Positions 22,855 to 30,835 of a stretch of DNA of 40,318 nucleotides are shown here, piece by piece. The stretch comes from Caballeronia udeis. Its GTDB lineage: Bacteria > Pseudomonadota > Gammaproteobacteria > Burkholderiales > Burkholderiaceae. The stretch covers positions 1 to 40,318 of the forward strand of contig NZ_FCOK02000087.1 in the NCBI RefSeq assembly GCF_001544555.2. Reading direction: 5' to 3'. Position 1 is the first letter of the stretch. Each line of letters opens with the position of its first letter. The translations under genes were made by a program, and so were the position numbers. The notes under the pieces were generated by a model. That model made no database searches. It saw nothing but the letters and a program-made list of their open reading frames with translations, and had not been told where the DNA came from.

Positions 22855-23868
22855 ATGCCCGACAAGAGAATCGTCCGCGCTGCCGCGGTCCAGATAGCAC
22901 CGGACCTTGAACGGCCCGGCGGCACGCTCGAGAAGGTCCTCGAAACGATCGACAACGCCGCGCGCCAGGGTGTGCAGTTGATCGTCTTCCCCGAGACCTT
23001 CCTGCCCTACTACCCGTACTTTTCGTTCGTGCGGGCGCCGGTGGCATCGGGCGCCGAACACATGCGCCTCTACGACGAAGCGGTAGTCGTGCCCGGCCCC
23101 GTGACGCACGCAGTGGCGGAGCGGGCGCGCCGGCACGGCATGGTCGTCGTGCTCGGCGTGAACGAGCGCGATCACGGCAGCTTATACAACTCACAACTGA
23201 TCTTCGATACCGACGGCGAGCTGCTGCTCAAGCGCCGCAAGATCACACCGACGTTTCATGAACGGATGATCTGGGGCATGGGCGACGCGGCCGGCCTGAA
23301 GGTAGCGGAGACGCACATCGGCCGCGTAGGTGCGCTCGCGTGCTGGGAGCACTACAACCCGCTCGCGCGTTATGCGCTGATGACCCAGCACGAAGAGATT
23401 CATTGCAGCCAGTTTCCGGGCTCGCTGGTCGGTCCCATCTTCGGCGAACAGATCGAAGTGACCATCCGGCATCACGCGCTTGAATCCGGCTGCTTCGTGA
23501 TCAATTCCACGGGCTGGCTGACCGAGCCGCAGATCGAATCAATCACGAAAGATCCAAGCCTGCAGAAGGCGCTTCGCGGAGGCTGCAACACGGCAATCAT
23601 CTCGCCCGAAGGCCAGCATCTCGCCCCGCCGCTGCGCGAGGGCGAAGGGTTGGTCATCGCGGATCTGGATATGTCACTGATCACCAAACGCAAACGCATG
23701 ATGGATTCAGTCGGTCATTACGCGCGGCCCGAATTGCTGAGCCTCGCGATCAACGACCGGCCCTCCGTCACGTCGGCGCCCATGAACGGCTTCTCACCAT
23801 CAACCGGGGGATTGCACCTTGAACGCGAACGAGACCTTGTCGGCCGTGAGCCGGCAATTGATGACTGA
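22855..23868 (+). CDS. nitC: Nitrilase of the Nit1 / Sll0784 type
   Basis: The protein has 337 residues. The carbon-nitrogen hydrolase triad is E47 (VFPETFLPYYPYFS), K129 (KRRKITPTFHERMIWG) and C163 (LACWEHYNPLARY), with E136 as the accessory glutamate. This is the nitrilase of conserved Nit1C clusters. Such enzymes hydrolyse nitriles to acid plus ammonia. The cluster is linked to bacterial growth on cyanide, but the nitrile intermediate is unknown. An ACGGAACGACC stretch precedes the ATG. The 3' end overlaps the radical SAM gene by up to 50 bp, so expression is coupled. Confidence 0.93.
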   Translation: MPDKRIVRAAAVQIAPDLERPGGTLEKVLETIDNAARQGVQLIVFPETFLPYYPYFSFVRAPVASGAEHMRLYDEAVVVPGPVTHAVAERARRHGMVVVLGVNERDHGSLYNSQLIFDTDGELLLKRRKITPTFHERMIWGMGDAAGLKVAETHIGRVGALACWEHYNPLARYALMTQHEEIHCSQFPGSLVGPIFGEQIEVTIRHHALESGCFVINSTGWLTEPQIESITKDPSLQKALRGGCNTAIISPEGQHLAPPLREGEGLVIADLDMSLITKRKRMMDSVGHYARPELLSLAINDRPSVTSAPMNGFSPSTGGLHLERERDLVGREPAIDD

Positions 23869-24943
23869 ACTGCAATCGGCGGGCTTGCGTCTCGCTGATC
23901 CCGGCGCGGGGGCGAGTCTGGGCGTGGCCAGCCGGCGCGGCGGCGCGGGCCCGTCCGATCACAAGGCGGTCACCATCGAGGGCGTGACCATCATGGTGCC
24001 CGTGCATACCAACACTGCATGGCACTCGCCGTTCGTGGCATCCGCACCCGACGCCCACGGCAGCAGCGCGTTGCTGCGCGGGTCGATCCCTATCGCGAAC
24101 ATCAGCTTCCCGAAGGCGCCGCGTTTCTATGCCATGCAGACCTTCGACGGCGTGCCCTACTCGCACATCGCGACCCTGCATGGTTCGGATGTGCTTGCCA
24201 CCACCGTGCTGCAAACCTGCATCCGGTACGAAAGCCGCAAGAAGACCTGCAAGTTCTGCGCGATCGGGCAATCGCTTGCGGCAGGCAGGACGATCGCCCG
24301 CAAGACGCCCGAGCAACTGGCGGAAGTAGCGCGCGCAGCCGTGTTGCTCGATGGCGTCAAGCATATGGTCCTGACGACCGGTACTCCGCCGACGAAGGAT
24401 CGTGGTGCACAGATCCTGTGCGAAAGCGCGTTCGCAATCAAGGCCGCGGTCGACCTGCCGATCCAGGCGCAATGCGAACCACCCGACAATGACAAGTGGT
24501 TCGAGCGCATGCGCGCAAGCGGCATCGATACGCTCGGCATGCATCTCGAAGTGGTCACGCCCGCGCTGCGTGAACAGATCATGCCGGGCAAGGCGAACGT
24601 GCCCATCTCGCGCTACATGGAAGCGTTCAGGGCGGCCGTGGCGGTGTTCGGCCGGGGGCAGGTGAGCACCTACATACTCGCGGGTCTCGGTGACACGGCA
24701 GACGCCATTCTCTCAATCTCGCGCGAGCTGGTCGATATCGGCGTGTATCCGTTCGTGGTCCCGTTCGTGCCGATCAGCGGCACGCCGCTCGAGGATCATC
24801 CCGCGCCCTCGCCCGAGTTCATGAGGTCCGTGCTGCAGCCGCTTGGCGCGATGGTGTCGGCAGGCGGGATGCGCTCCGCCGATATCAAGGCGGGCTGCGG
24901 CAAATGCGGCGCATGTTCGTCGTTGTCATCCTACGAGGTTTGA
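23819..24943 (+). CDS. nitD: MSMEG_0568-family radical SAM protein
   Basis: The protein has 374 residues. The cluster-binding segment reads CIRYESRKKTCKFC (C134, C144, C147), so the spacing is CX9CX2C rather than CX3CX2C; this is typical of the MSMEG_0568 family. A second cysteine group, CGKCGAC (360-366), closes the protein and may bind another iron-sulfur cluster. The central part has HMVLTTGTPPTKDRG and LGMHLEVV, as in radical SAM barrels. I take the TTG at 23819 behind GGGGG; the ATG at 23861, overlapping the nitrilase stop, is the alternative. Reaction unknown. Confidence 0.9.
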   Translation: MNANETLSAVSRQLMTELQSAGLRLADPGAGASLGVASRRGGAGPSDHKAVTIEGVTIMVPVHTNTAWHSPFVASAPDAHGSSALLRGSIPIANISFPKAPRFYAMQTFDGVPYSHIATLHGSDVLATTVLQTCIRYESRKKTCKFCAIGQSLAAGRTIARKTPEQLAEVARAAVLLDGVKHMVLTTGTPPTKDRGAQILCESAFAIKAAVDLPIQAQCEPPDNDKWFERMRASGIDTLGMHLEVVTPALREQIMPGKANVPISRYMEAFRAAVAVFGRGQVSTYILAGLGDTADAILSISRELVDIGVYPFVVPFVPISGTPLEDHPAPSPEFMRSVLQPLGAMVSAGGMRSADIKAGCGKCGACSSLSSYEV

Positions 24944-24945
24944 TC

Positions 24946-25506
24946 ATGCTCGCCGATACCGAAGATCTCGCAAGGCTCTACACACCCGCCAGCTACACGA
25001 TCAAGTGGACCACGCTGCCCTGGGAAGCGAACGAGGCGTACAAGCTCCGGCGCGCGGTGTTCTGCATCGAGCAGGGGATTTTTGTAGGCGATGACCGCGA
25101 TGAAATCGATGAGCGCGCGCAACTGCTCGTGGCGGTGAGTTGCATCGGCGGGATGCCTGAGCAGGTGGTTGGCACAGTGCGCATTCACGAGGACAAACCG
25201 GGCGTATGGACCGGCTCGCGGCTCGCCGTGCATGCGGCATTCCGAAGGCACGGCAAGATTGGCGCAACATTAATCAGGTTGGCGGTCAGCAGTGCGCATG
25301 CGCTCGGCTGCACGACCTTCCTCGCACATGTGCAGAGCCAGAACGCGGCGTTGTTTCATGCGCTGCACTGGACTACGCTCTCCGAAGAACTCATGCATGG
25401 CCGGCCGCATCATCTGATGCAGGCTGACCTTGGTTTTTATCCACCTTGCGCGACACCTCAAAGCGGTTTCATGACGCAGTATTCGCCTGCGCGGAGTTCG
25501 TCATGA
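24946..25506 (+). CDS. nitE: MSMEG_0567/Sll0786-family GNAT N-acetyltransferase
   Basis: The protein has 186 residues with a GNAT fold (EANEAYKLRRAVFCIEQGIF, QVVGTVRIHEDKPGVWTGSRLAVHAAFRRHGKIGATLIRLAV with the acetyl-CoA loop RRHGKIG, then AHVQSQNAALFHALHW). It belongs to the nitrogen-starvation GNAT family of these clusters. In mycobacteria the same domain is fused to the AIR-synthase-like domain encoded by the next gene. The ATG at 24946 lies 2 bp after the radical SAM stop, with GAGG upstream. Its stop overlaps the next start as ATGA. The acyl acceptor is unknown. Confidence 0.9.
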   Translation: MLADTEDLARLYTPASYTIKWTTLPWEANEAYKLRRAVFCIEQGIFVGDDRDEIDERAQLLVAVSCIGGMPEQVVGTVRIHEDKPGVWTGSRLAVHAAFRRHGKIGATLIRLAVSSAHALGCTTFLAHVQSQNAALFHALHWTTLSEELMHGRPHHLMQADLGFYPPCATPQSGFMTQYSPARSSS

Positions 25507-26474
25507 CGTTGACGGACCTGGTCGTCGCGCTAAGGGAAACGCGGGGCTTTCGCCATAAGACCGATATCGCGCGCGTGATGTCGTCGCTTGCCCGGTACGT
25601 GCCACGCGACGGCGGCGACAACTCGCAAGCGGTCGCCCTAGGCGACGACTGCGCAGCCATTGCCGACGGAGACTCTCATCTGCTGTTCGCCATCGAAGGG
25701 ATGGTCAGCGACTTCGTGCGCGACATGCCCTGGTTCGCGGGCTACAGCAGCGTGATGGTCAATGTGAGCGATATCTACGCGATGGGCGGCCGCCCGATCG
25801 CTGTTGTCGACGCACTCTGGAGCGACGGCCTGGGCGCGGCCGAAGACGTGCTGGCCGGCATGGCGGCGGCATCGTCCGTGTACGGGGTGCCGATTGTCGG
25901 CGGCCATAGCAACACGCGCAGCGACCAGGCCCAACTTGCGGTGGCCATTCTTGGGCGAGCAAACAAACTGCTGTCCAGTTTCAATGCCCGACCCGGCGAC
26001 CGCCTGATGATGGCGGTGGACCTGCGCGGCGCGTTTGAAGACCCGTATCCGTTCTGGAATGCCTCGGTTGGCGTACCCGCCGAGCGCTTGCGCGCCGACC
26101 TCGAGTTGTTGCCCATGCTCGCCGAAAGCGGTCTCTGCGATGCAGCCAAGGACATCAGCATGGCCGGCGCACTTGGCACCGCGCTGATGTTGCTGGAATG
26201 CTCCGGCGTGGGTGCGAGCATCGATCTTTCGCGTCTGCCATCGCCGCCTGGACATGATCGTCTGCGTTGGCTAAGCGCGTTCCCCAGCTTCGGTTTTGTG
26301 ATGTCCGTGCGTGAAGAACACGCAGCTCAAGTAGAGCACTTGTTCGTTGAACGTGAACTGGCATGTGCGGTGATTGGTACGGTCGATACCTCACGCAAAG
26401 TGGTGCTGCACGAAGGCAGTGATTCGGCCGAACTATGGAACTTCCACGATGACGCGTTCATCGTCGGAAGTTAA
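25503..26474 (+). CDS. nitF: Sll0787-family AIR synthase-like protein
   Basis: The protein has 323 residues. It has the PurM/ThiL/SelD-type fold: GDDCAAIADGDSHLLFAIEGM with the Asp-rich ATP/metal motif, VMVNVSDIYAMGGRPIAVVDALW, VPIVGGHSNTRSD and DISMAGALGTALMLLECSG. Family enzymes use ATP to activate an oxygen or carboxylate for attack by ammonia, sulfur or selenium. In this cluster the substrate is unknown. The ATG at 25503 overlaps the GNAT stop by ATGA, which supports a shared complex like the fused mycobacterial form. A glycosyltransferase gene follows 12 bp downstream. Confidence 0.9.
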   Translation: MTLTDLVVALRETRGFRHKTDIARVMSSLARYVPRDGGDNSQAVALGDDCAAIADGDSHLLFAIEGMVSDFVRDMPWFAGYSSVMVNVSDIYAMGGRPIAVVDALWSDGLGAAEDVLAGMAAASSVYGVPIVGGHSNTRSDQAQLAVAILGRANKLLSSFNARPGDRLMMAVDLRGAFEDPYPFWNASVGVPAERLRADLELLPMLAESGLCDAAKDISMAGALGTALMLLECSGVGASIDLSRLPSPPGHDRLRWLSAFPSFGFVMSVREEHAAQVEHLFVERELACAVIGTVDTSRKVVLHEGSDSAELWNFHDDAFIVGS

Positions 26475-26486
26475 GAGAGCCCTGAC

Positions 26487-27662
26487 ATGACTGCGACCCC
26501 TCGTGTGATGCGGATTGCCCTTACCACGCACTCGGTCAATCCGCGCGGCGGTGTGGTGCATGCGTTAGAACTCGCGAGCGCGCTGGTCGACGAAGGTCAC
26601 GAGGTGACCCTTTTCGCGCCGGCTGCAGCGAGGGAAACGCTCTTCCGGGAGCCGTCGTGCCGCGTGATTCTCGCCACCATCGAAGGCTTGCAACACGACA
26701 CGGCCGCACTCGTCGACGCACGGCTTCGCGCGCTCAAAACCAGCATCAAAGCCAGCGATCCACGCAGCTTCGACGTGCTGCATGCACAGGACAGCATCAG
26801 CGGAAACGCGCTTGCCGAGTTGACCGCTGAAGGTGAAATAACCGGGTTTGTGCGAACTGTGCATCACCTGGATCACTTCGACAACCCGCGTCTCGCCGCC
26901 TGGCAAACGCGTGCATGGCGTGATGCGGATCGCGTGCTGTGCGTCAGTGAAGTATGGACGCGCGAGATGCGTGATACCTACGGCATAGAAGCAGCGACGG
27001 TTTCGAACGGCGTAGATCTGAAACGCTATTCGACGCAGCGCACGCCTCACGATCAAAGATTACGGCAGCGTCTTGGTATCGATGGGAGCGGACCGGTCGT
27101 GCTCGCGGTCGGTGGCATTGAAGCGCGCAAGAACACGCTCGGCCTGCTCGATGCATTCGCGGAACTGGTCAAACATCATCCGAATGCGCGCCTGGTGATC
27201 GCGGGGGGTGCAAGCCTGCTCGATCACGATGCTTATTCGCATGCCTTCATGGACCGCGTGGCCGGGTACGGCCTGTCGCATGCGGTGAGTGTCACCGGCC
27301 CGCTCGACGACAGCGACATGCCCGCGCTTTTCCGTTGCGCCGATGTCCTCGCCATGGTCTCGCGGCGCGAAGGTTTCGGCCTCGTCGTTCTCGAAGCGCT
27401 CGCATGCGGTACGCCCGTTGTGGCTTCGAACATTGCACCGTTCACCGAGTATCTGGACAACGCGCTGTGCTGCTGGGCCGCACCCACGGATCCAGCGTCA
27501 ATAGCCGATGCACTTGCACGGGTGATCGACGGCCGTCATCCAACCGACTTCAACCACGCCGTACCCGCGCTACTCGATCGCATGAGCTGGCAGGCGTCGG
27601 CACGAAAACATCTCGACATTTACAGCGCCTTGCTTGCAAGCCGCTCTCTTCCAACACTTTAG
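26487..27662 (+). CDS. MSMEG_0565-family GT4 glycosyltransferase
   Basis: The protein has 391 residues with a two-domain GT-B fold. The N-terminal acceptor domain starts MRIALTTHSVNPRGGVVHALELA. The C-terminal donor domain has VLAVGGIEARKNTLGLLDAF, RLVIAGGAS and the retaining-GT motif EGFGLVVLEALACGTPVVAS (EX7E). It belongs to the family named after MSMEG_0565, which co-occurs with this cluster in many bacteria but is not part of the smallest seven-gene Nit1C set. It suggests the product is glycosylated. An internal ATG at 26508 is a possible alternative start. Donor and acceptor are unknown. Confidence 0.9.
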   Translation: MTATPRVMRIALTTHSVNPRGGVVHALELASALVDEGHEVTLFAPAAARETLFREPSCRVILATIEGLQHDTAALVDARLRALKTSIKASDPRSFDVLHAQDSISGNALAELTAEGEITGFVRTVHHLDHFDNPRLAAWQTRAWRDADRVLCVSEVWTREMRDTYGIEAATVSNGVDLKRYSTQRTPHDQRLRQRLGIDGSGPVVLAVGGIEARKNTLGLLDAFAELVKHHPNARLVIAGGASLLDHDAYSHAFMDRVAGYGLSHAVSVTGPLDDSDMPALFRCADVLAMVSRREGFGLVVLEALACGTPVVASNIAPFTEYLDNALCCWAAPTDPASIADALARVIDGRHPTDFNHAVPALLDRMSWQASARKHLDIYSALLASRSLPTL

Positions 27663-27671
27663 GAACTCGCC

Positions 27672-27956
27672 ATGCCGGTCATGCATTTTCGAATCCAGTG
27701 GCCCGATAACAGCGAAGCAAACTGTTATTCGCCCTCGCAAGTGGTCAGCGATTTCTTTACGCCCGGAGAAGACTATCCCGTCCATGATTTCGTCTCGCGC
27801 GCTCGTGAAGCACTGAACATTGCCTCCGAGCGCGTGCGCGAAAAGTACGGCTTCGCATGCTCGGCGGCAATGGATCAACTCGCGCAGATCGAGGTCGAGG
27901 CTCAACGGTTTGTCGGTGAGCCGGACGCGAAGGTCAAGGTCATCGCGCTCGTCTGA
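27672..27956 (+). CDS. MSMEG_0570-family nitrogen starvation response protein
   Basis: The protein has 94 residues. MPVMHFRIQWPDNSEANCYSPSQVVSDFF and DFVSRAREALNIASERVREKYGFACSAA identify the small MSMEG_0570 family found only with these clusters. A conserved pair of cysteines (NCYSPS, FACSAA) is visible. There is no signal or membrane segment; it is probably a soluble accessory or substrate protein. AGGAA lies in front of the ATG, 9 bp after the glycosyltransferase stop. In Nit1C terms it probably equals nitG, but I leave the symbol empty. Confidence 0.88.
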   Translation: MPVMHFRIQWPDNSEANCYSPSQVVSDFFTPGEDYPVHDFVSRAREALNIASERVREKYGFACSAAMDQLAQIEVEAQRFVGEPDAKVKVIALV

Positions 27957-27983
27957 GCGCCACTCTTTTCGAAAGGACGAGTC

Positions 27984-29264
27984 ATGTCGCAAACATCGGG
28001 CAACACGACGCACACCAGCGTCATGGTGGTTGGGGGCGGTCAGGCGGGGCTGTCGGTCAGCTATTACCTCAAGCAGGCGGGGATCGATCATCTCGTGCTG
28101 GAGAAAAACACCGTCACTCATACATGGCGCACGCAACGCTGGGACGCGTTCTGCCTCGTCACACCGAACTGGCAATGCGCGCTGCCGGGCTACCCTTATA
28201 CCGGCGACGATCCGCACGGCTTCATGAAGAAGGACGAGATCATCGAGTATCTCGATGGCTTCATCAGGACCGTCGATGCCCCCGTGCTCGAACACGTGGA
28301 AGTGCAGCGGGTCGCGCGTAACAGCGAAGGAGGCTTTAGCGTGTCCACAAGCCAGGGACCGTTCACGGCGGACCAGGTCGTGGTCGCATCAGGCGGTTAT
28401 CACACGCCCATCGTGCCGCGCATGGCCGAACGCCTGCCGCGGTCGATCAAACAGATCCAGTCGTCCGAGTATCGCAACCCGCAGGCTTTGCCCGAAGGCG
28501 CGGTACTGGTAGTCGGGTCCGGGCAATCGGGCGCGCAGATCGCTGAAGACCTGCATCTGGCCGGGCGCAAGGTGATCCTCGCAGTGGGTGAAGCTCCGCG
28601 TTGCGCGCGCTTCTACAGAGGCCGCGACGTGGTCGACTGGCTTGCCGACATGAAGTATTACGACATGCCCGTCGATCAGCATCCGCTGCGTGAAGGGGTG
28701 CGCGACAACACCAATCATTATGTGACCGGCCGCGACGGTGGTCGTGATATCGATCTGCGCAAGTTCGCGGCCGAAGGCATGGAACTGTACGGCAGGCTTC
28801 AGGATCTGCAGGATGGCGCACTCCATTTCGCGCCCAACCTGATCGAGAATCTCGACAGCGCGGACAAGACCTTCAACGGCATCAACGCAGGCATTGATGC
28901 ATACATCGAAAAGCATGGAATCGAAGCTCCGCCCGGCTCGCGCTATGAACCCGCGTGGTCACCATCGGAAGAACGCACTACGCTCGATCTGCAAGCCAGC
29001 GGCATAGGCTCGATCGTGTGGTGCATCGGCTTCACCCCGGACTTCAGCTGGCTTGATGCACCCATCTTCAACGGTCGCGGTTACCCCGCGCATACACGTG
29101 GCCTGACACCGCTCGACGGCCTCTATTTCGTGGGCTTGCCGTGGCTGCATACGTGGGGATCGGGCCGCTTTTCAGGCGTTGCGCGGGACGCTGCGCATGT
29201 TGTGGAAAGGATCGAAGCTTGCCGGGAAGCGAAAGCGCTGGCGCGCGATGAAGCTACCGTCTGA
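27984..29264 (+). CDS. nitH: MSMEG_0569-family flavin-dependent oxidoreductase
   Basis: The protein has 426 residues. The FAD-binding motif GGGQAGLS lies at residues 17-24 and a second nucleotide motif GSGQSG at 178-183, the layout of class B flavin monooxygenases. A diverged region replaces the usual FxGxxxHxxxW fingerprint (ASGGYHTPIVPRM is visible). The C-terminal segment GLPWLHTWGSGRFSGVARDA is typical of this family. It is the last gene, behind AGGA, and ends at the bidirectional terminator. It probably oxygenates a nitrogen- or carbon-containing intermediate; the substrate is unknown. Confidence 0.9.
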   Translation: MSQTSGNTTHTSVMVVGGGQAGLSVSYYLKQAGIDHLVLEKNTVTHTWRTQRWDAFCLVTPNWQCALPGYPYTGDDPHGFMKKDEIIEYLDGFIRTVDAPVLEHVEVQRVARNSEGGFSVSTSQGPFTADQVVVASGGYHTPIVPRMAERLPRSIKQIQSSEYRNPQALPEGAVLVVGSGQSGAQIAEDLHLAGRKVILAVGEAPRCARFYRGRDVVDWLADMKYYDMPVDQHPLREGVRDNTNHYVTGRDGGRDIDLRKFAAEGMELYGRLQDLQDGALHFAPNLIENLDSADKTFNGINAGIDAYIEKHGIEAPPGSRYEPAWSPSEERTTLDLQASGIGSIVWCIGFTPDFSWLDAPIFNGRGYPAHTRGLTPLDGLYFVGLPWLHTWGSGRFSGVARDAAHVVERIEACREAKALARDEATV

Positions 29265-29285
29265 ACACACGAAGGTATCGCCACG

Positions 29286-29316
29286 AAAAAACCGGCGCAT
29301 CGAGCGCCGGTTTGTT
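29286..29316. terminator. Bidirectional terminator between two convergent operons
   Basis: AAACCGGCGC (29289-29298) and GCGCCGGTTT (29304-29313) form a perfect 10-bp stem around ATCGA. An A-run precedes it and T-rich sequence follows, so it can stop transcripts from both the Nit1C-type operon and the convergent pyrimidine operon. Confidence 0.88.
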
Positions 29317-29334
29317 GAAACACACCCCCGAACC

Positions 29335-30813
29335 TCAAGCCGCCTTCACGACCTTGTCACCGGCACGATGGATCGGATGCGGTTCCTTCAACTGGTTCGC
29401 GATCCGGGTGGCATCGAAGTAAGCACCGTTTGGAGGACGCTTCAAATACTGCCCAGCGCCTCGAACCGCACGCAGATCACCGTCCGCCCAAGCATGCGCG
29501 CCACGCGTGAGCGTGTGGGTCGCCACGCCTTGCACGGTCATACCTTCGAACACGTTGAAATCCACCTTCTGGTGATGGGTCTTGACCGAGATCGTCCTGG
29601 TCGCGGCCGGGTCCCACACCACGAGGTCGGCATCCGCGCCCACCTGGACCGCACCCTTGCGCGGGAACAGGTTAAAAATTTGCGCAGCGTTTGTGGAGGT
29701 CACGCGCACGAACTCATTCGGGGTCAACCGCCCTTTATTCACGCCGTGGTGCCAGAGGATCGACATGCGGTCTTCCACGCCGCCACAACCGTTCGGGATG
29801 CGCGTGAAGTCCTCGCGGCCCATGGCTTTCTGCGATGCACAGAATACGCAGTGGTCGGTCGCCGTGGTGTGCAGTTGCCCCGATTGCAGACCACGCCACA
29901 ACGCCTCCCTATGCTCGCTGGTGCGGAACGGCGGGCTCATTACATGCGCAGCGGCCCGTGTCCAGTCCGGGTCGCTATAGACCGACTCATCGATCACCAG
30001 ATGACCCGGCAGCACTTCAGCGAACACGCGTTGACCTTCGCTGCGTGCACGTGTGATGACATCGACGGCATCTTTCGACGACACATGCACGATGTAGATA
30101 GGCACACCCAGCACCTGCGCAATCCTGATCGCACGGTTCGCCGCCTCGCCTTCCACTTCAGGAGGCCGCGACAAAGGATGCGCTTCAGGTCCGGTGAAGC
30201 CTTTCGCAAGCAATTGCTTCTGAAGCTGGAACACGAGTTCGCCATTCTCGGCATGCACAGTAGGCAAAGCGCCAAGTTCCAGCGACCGCGCGAAGCTGTT
30301 CACGAGGACTTCATCGTCGGCCATGATGGCGTTTTTATACGCCATGAAGTGCTTGAAACTGGACACGCCATGATCATGCACGAGCGTACCCATGTCGCGA
30401 TGCACCGACTCGTCCCACCACGTCACCGCGACGTGAAAACCGTAGTCGGACGATGCCTTCTCCGCCCAGCCGCGCCACTCGTTGAAGGCTGCCATCAACG
30501 GCTGCTTCGGACTCGGAATCACGAAATCGATAATGCTCGTCGTGCCGCCCGACAACCCCGCCGCCGTTCCCGTATAGAAGTCGTCGCTCGCCGTGGTGCC
30601 CATGAACGGCAGCTCCATGTGCGTATGCGGATCGATACCGCCGGGCATCACATACTGGCCCGATGCATCGATGGTTTCAGCATCCGCCGGAACCTCGAGA
30701 TCGAGGCCGATCTGCAGGATCGTGCCACCGTCTTTCGGGTCTGCGCACAACACGTCCGCTCGATAAGTACGGTCCGCGTCAATCACCGTGCCGCCGCGAA
30801 TCAGGATCGTCAT
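29335..30813 (-). CDS. hydA: Dihydropyrimidinase (D-hydantoinase family)
   Basis: The protein has 492 residues, full length. Zinc ligands H63 and H65 lie in GGIDPHTHMELPFMG. The carboxylated lysine is in SSFKHFMAYKN (probably K160). VHAENGE and the later ATDHC segment complete the amidohydrolase site. It opens the ring of dihydrouracil or dihydrothymine to N-carbamoyl-beta-amino acids, step two of reductive pyrimidine catabolism. The ATG at 30813 follows TTGGAG. It is the last gene of the minus-strand operon, 22 bp after the transporter gene, and ends near the bidirectional terminator. Confidence 0.93.
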   Translation of the reverse strand: MTILIRGGTVIDADRTYRADVLCADPKDGGTILQIGLDLEVPADAETIDASGQYVMPGGIDPHTHMELPFMGTTASDDFYTGTAAGLSGGTTSIIDFVIPSPKQPLMAAFNEWRGWAEKASSDYGFHVAVTWWDESVHRDMGTLVHDHGVSSFKHFMAYKNAIMADDEVLVNSFARSLELGALPTVHAENGELVFQLQKQLLAKGFTGPEAHPLSRPPEVEGEAANRAIRIAQVLGVPIYIVHVSSKDAVDVITRARSEGQRVFAEVLPGHLVIDESVYSDPDWTRAAAHVMSPPFRTSEHREALWRGLQSGQLHTTATDHCVFCASQKAMGREDFTRIPNGCGGVEDRMSILWHHGVNKGRLTPNEFVRVTSTNAAQIFNLFPRKGAVQVGADADLVVWDPAATRTISVKTHHQKVDFNVFEGMTVQGVATHTLTRGAHAWADGDLRAVRGAGQYLKRPPNGAYFDATRIANQLKEPHPIHRAGDKVVKAA

Positions 30814-30835
30814 CTTGCTGTCTCCAAAGAGAAAA

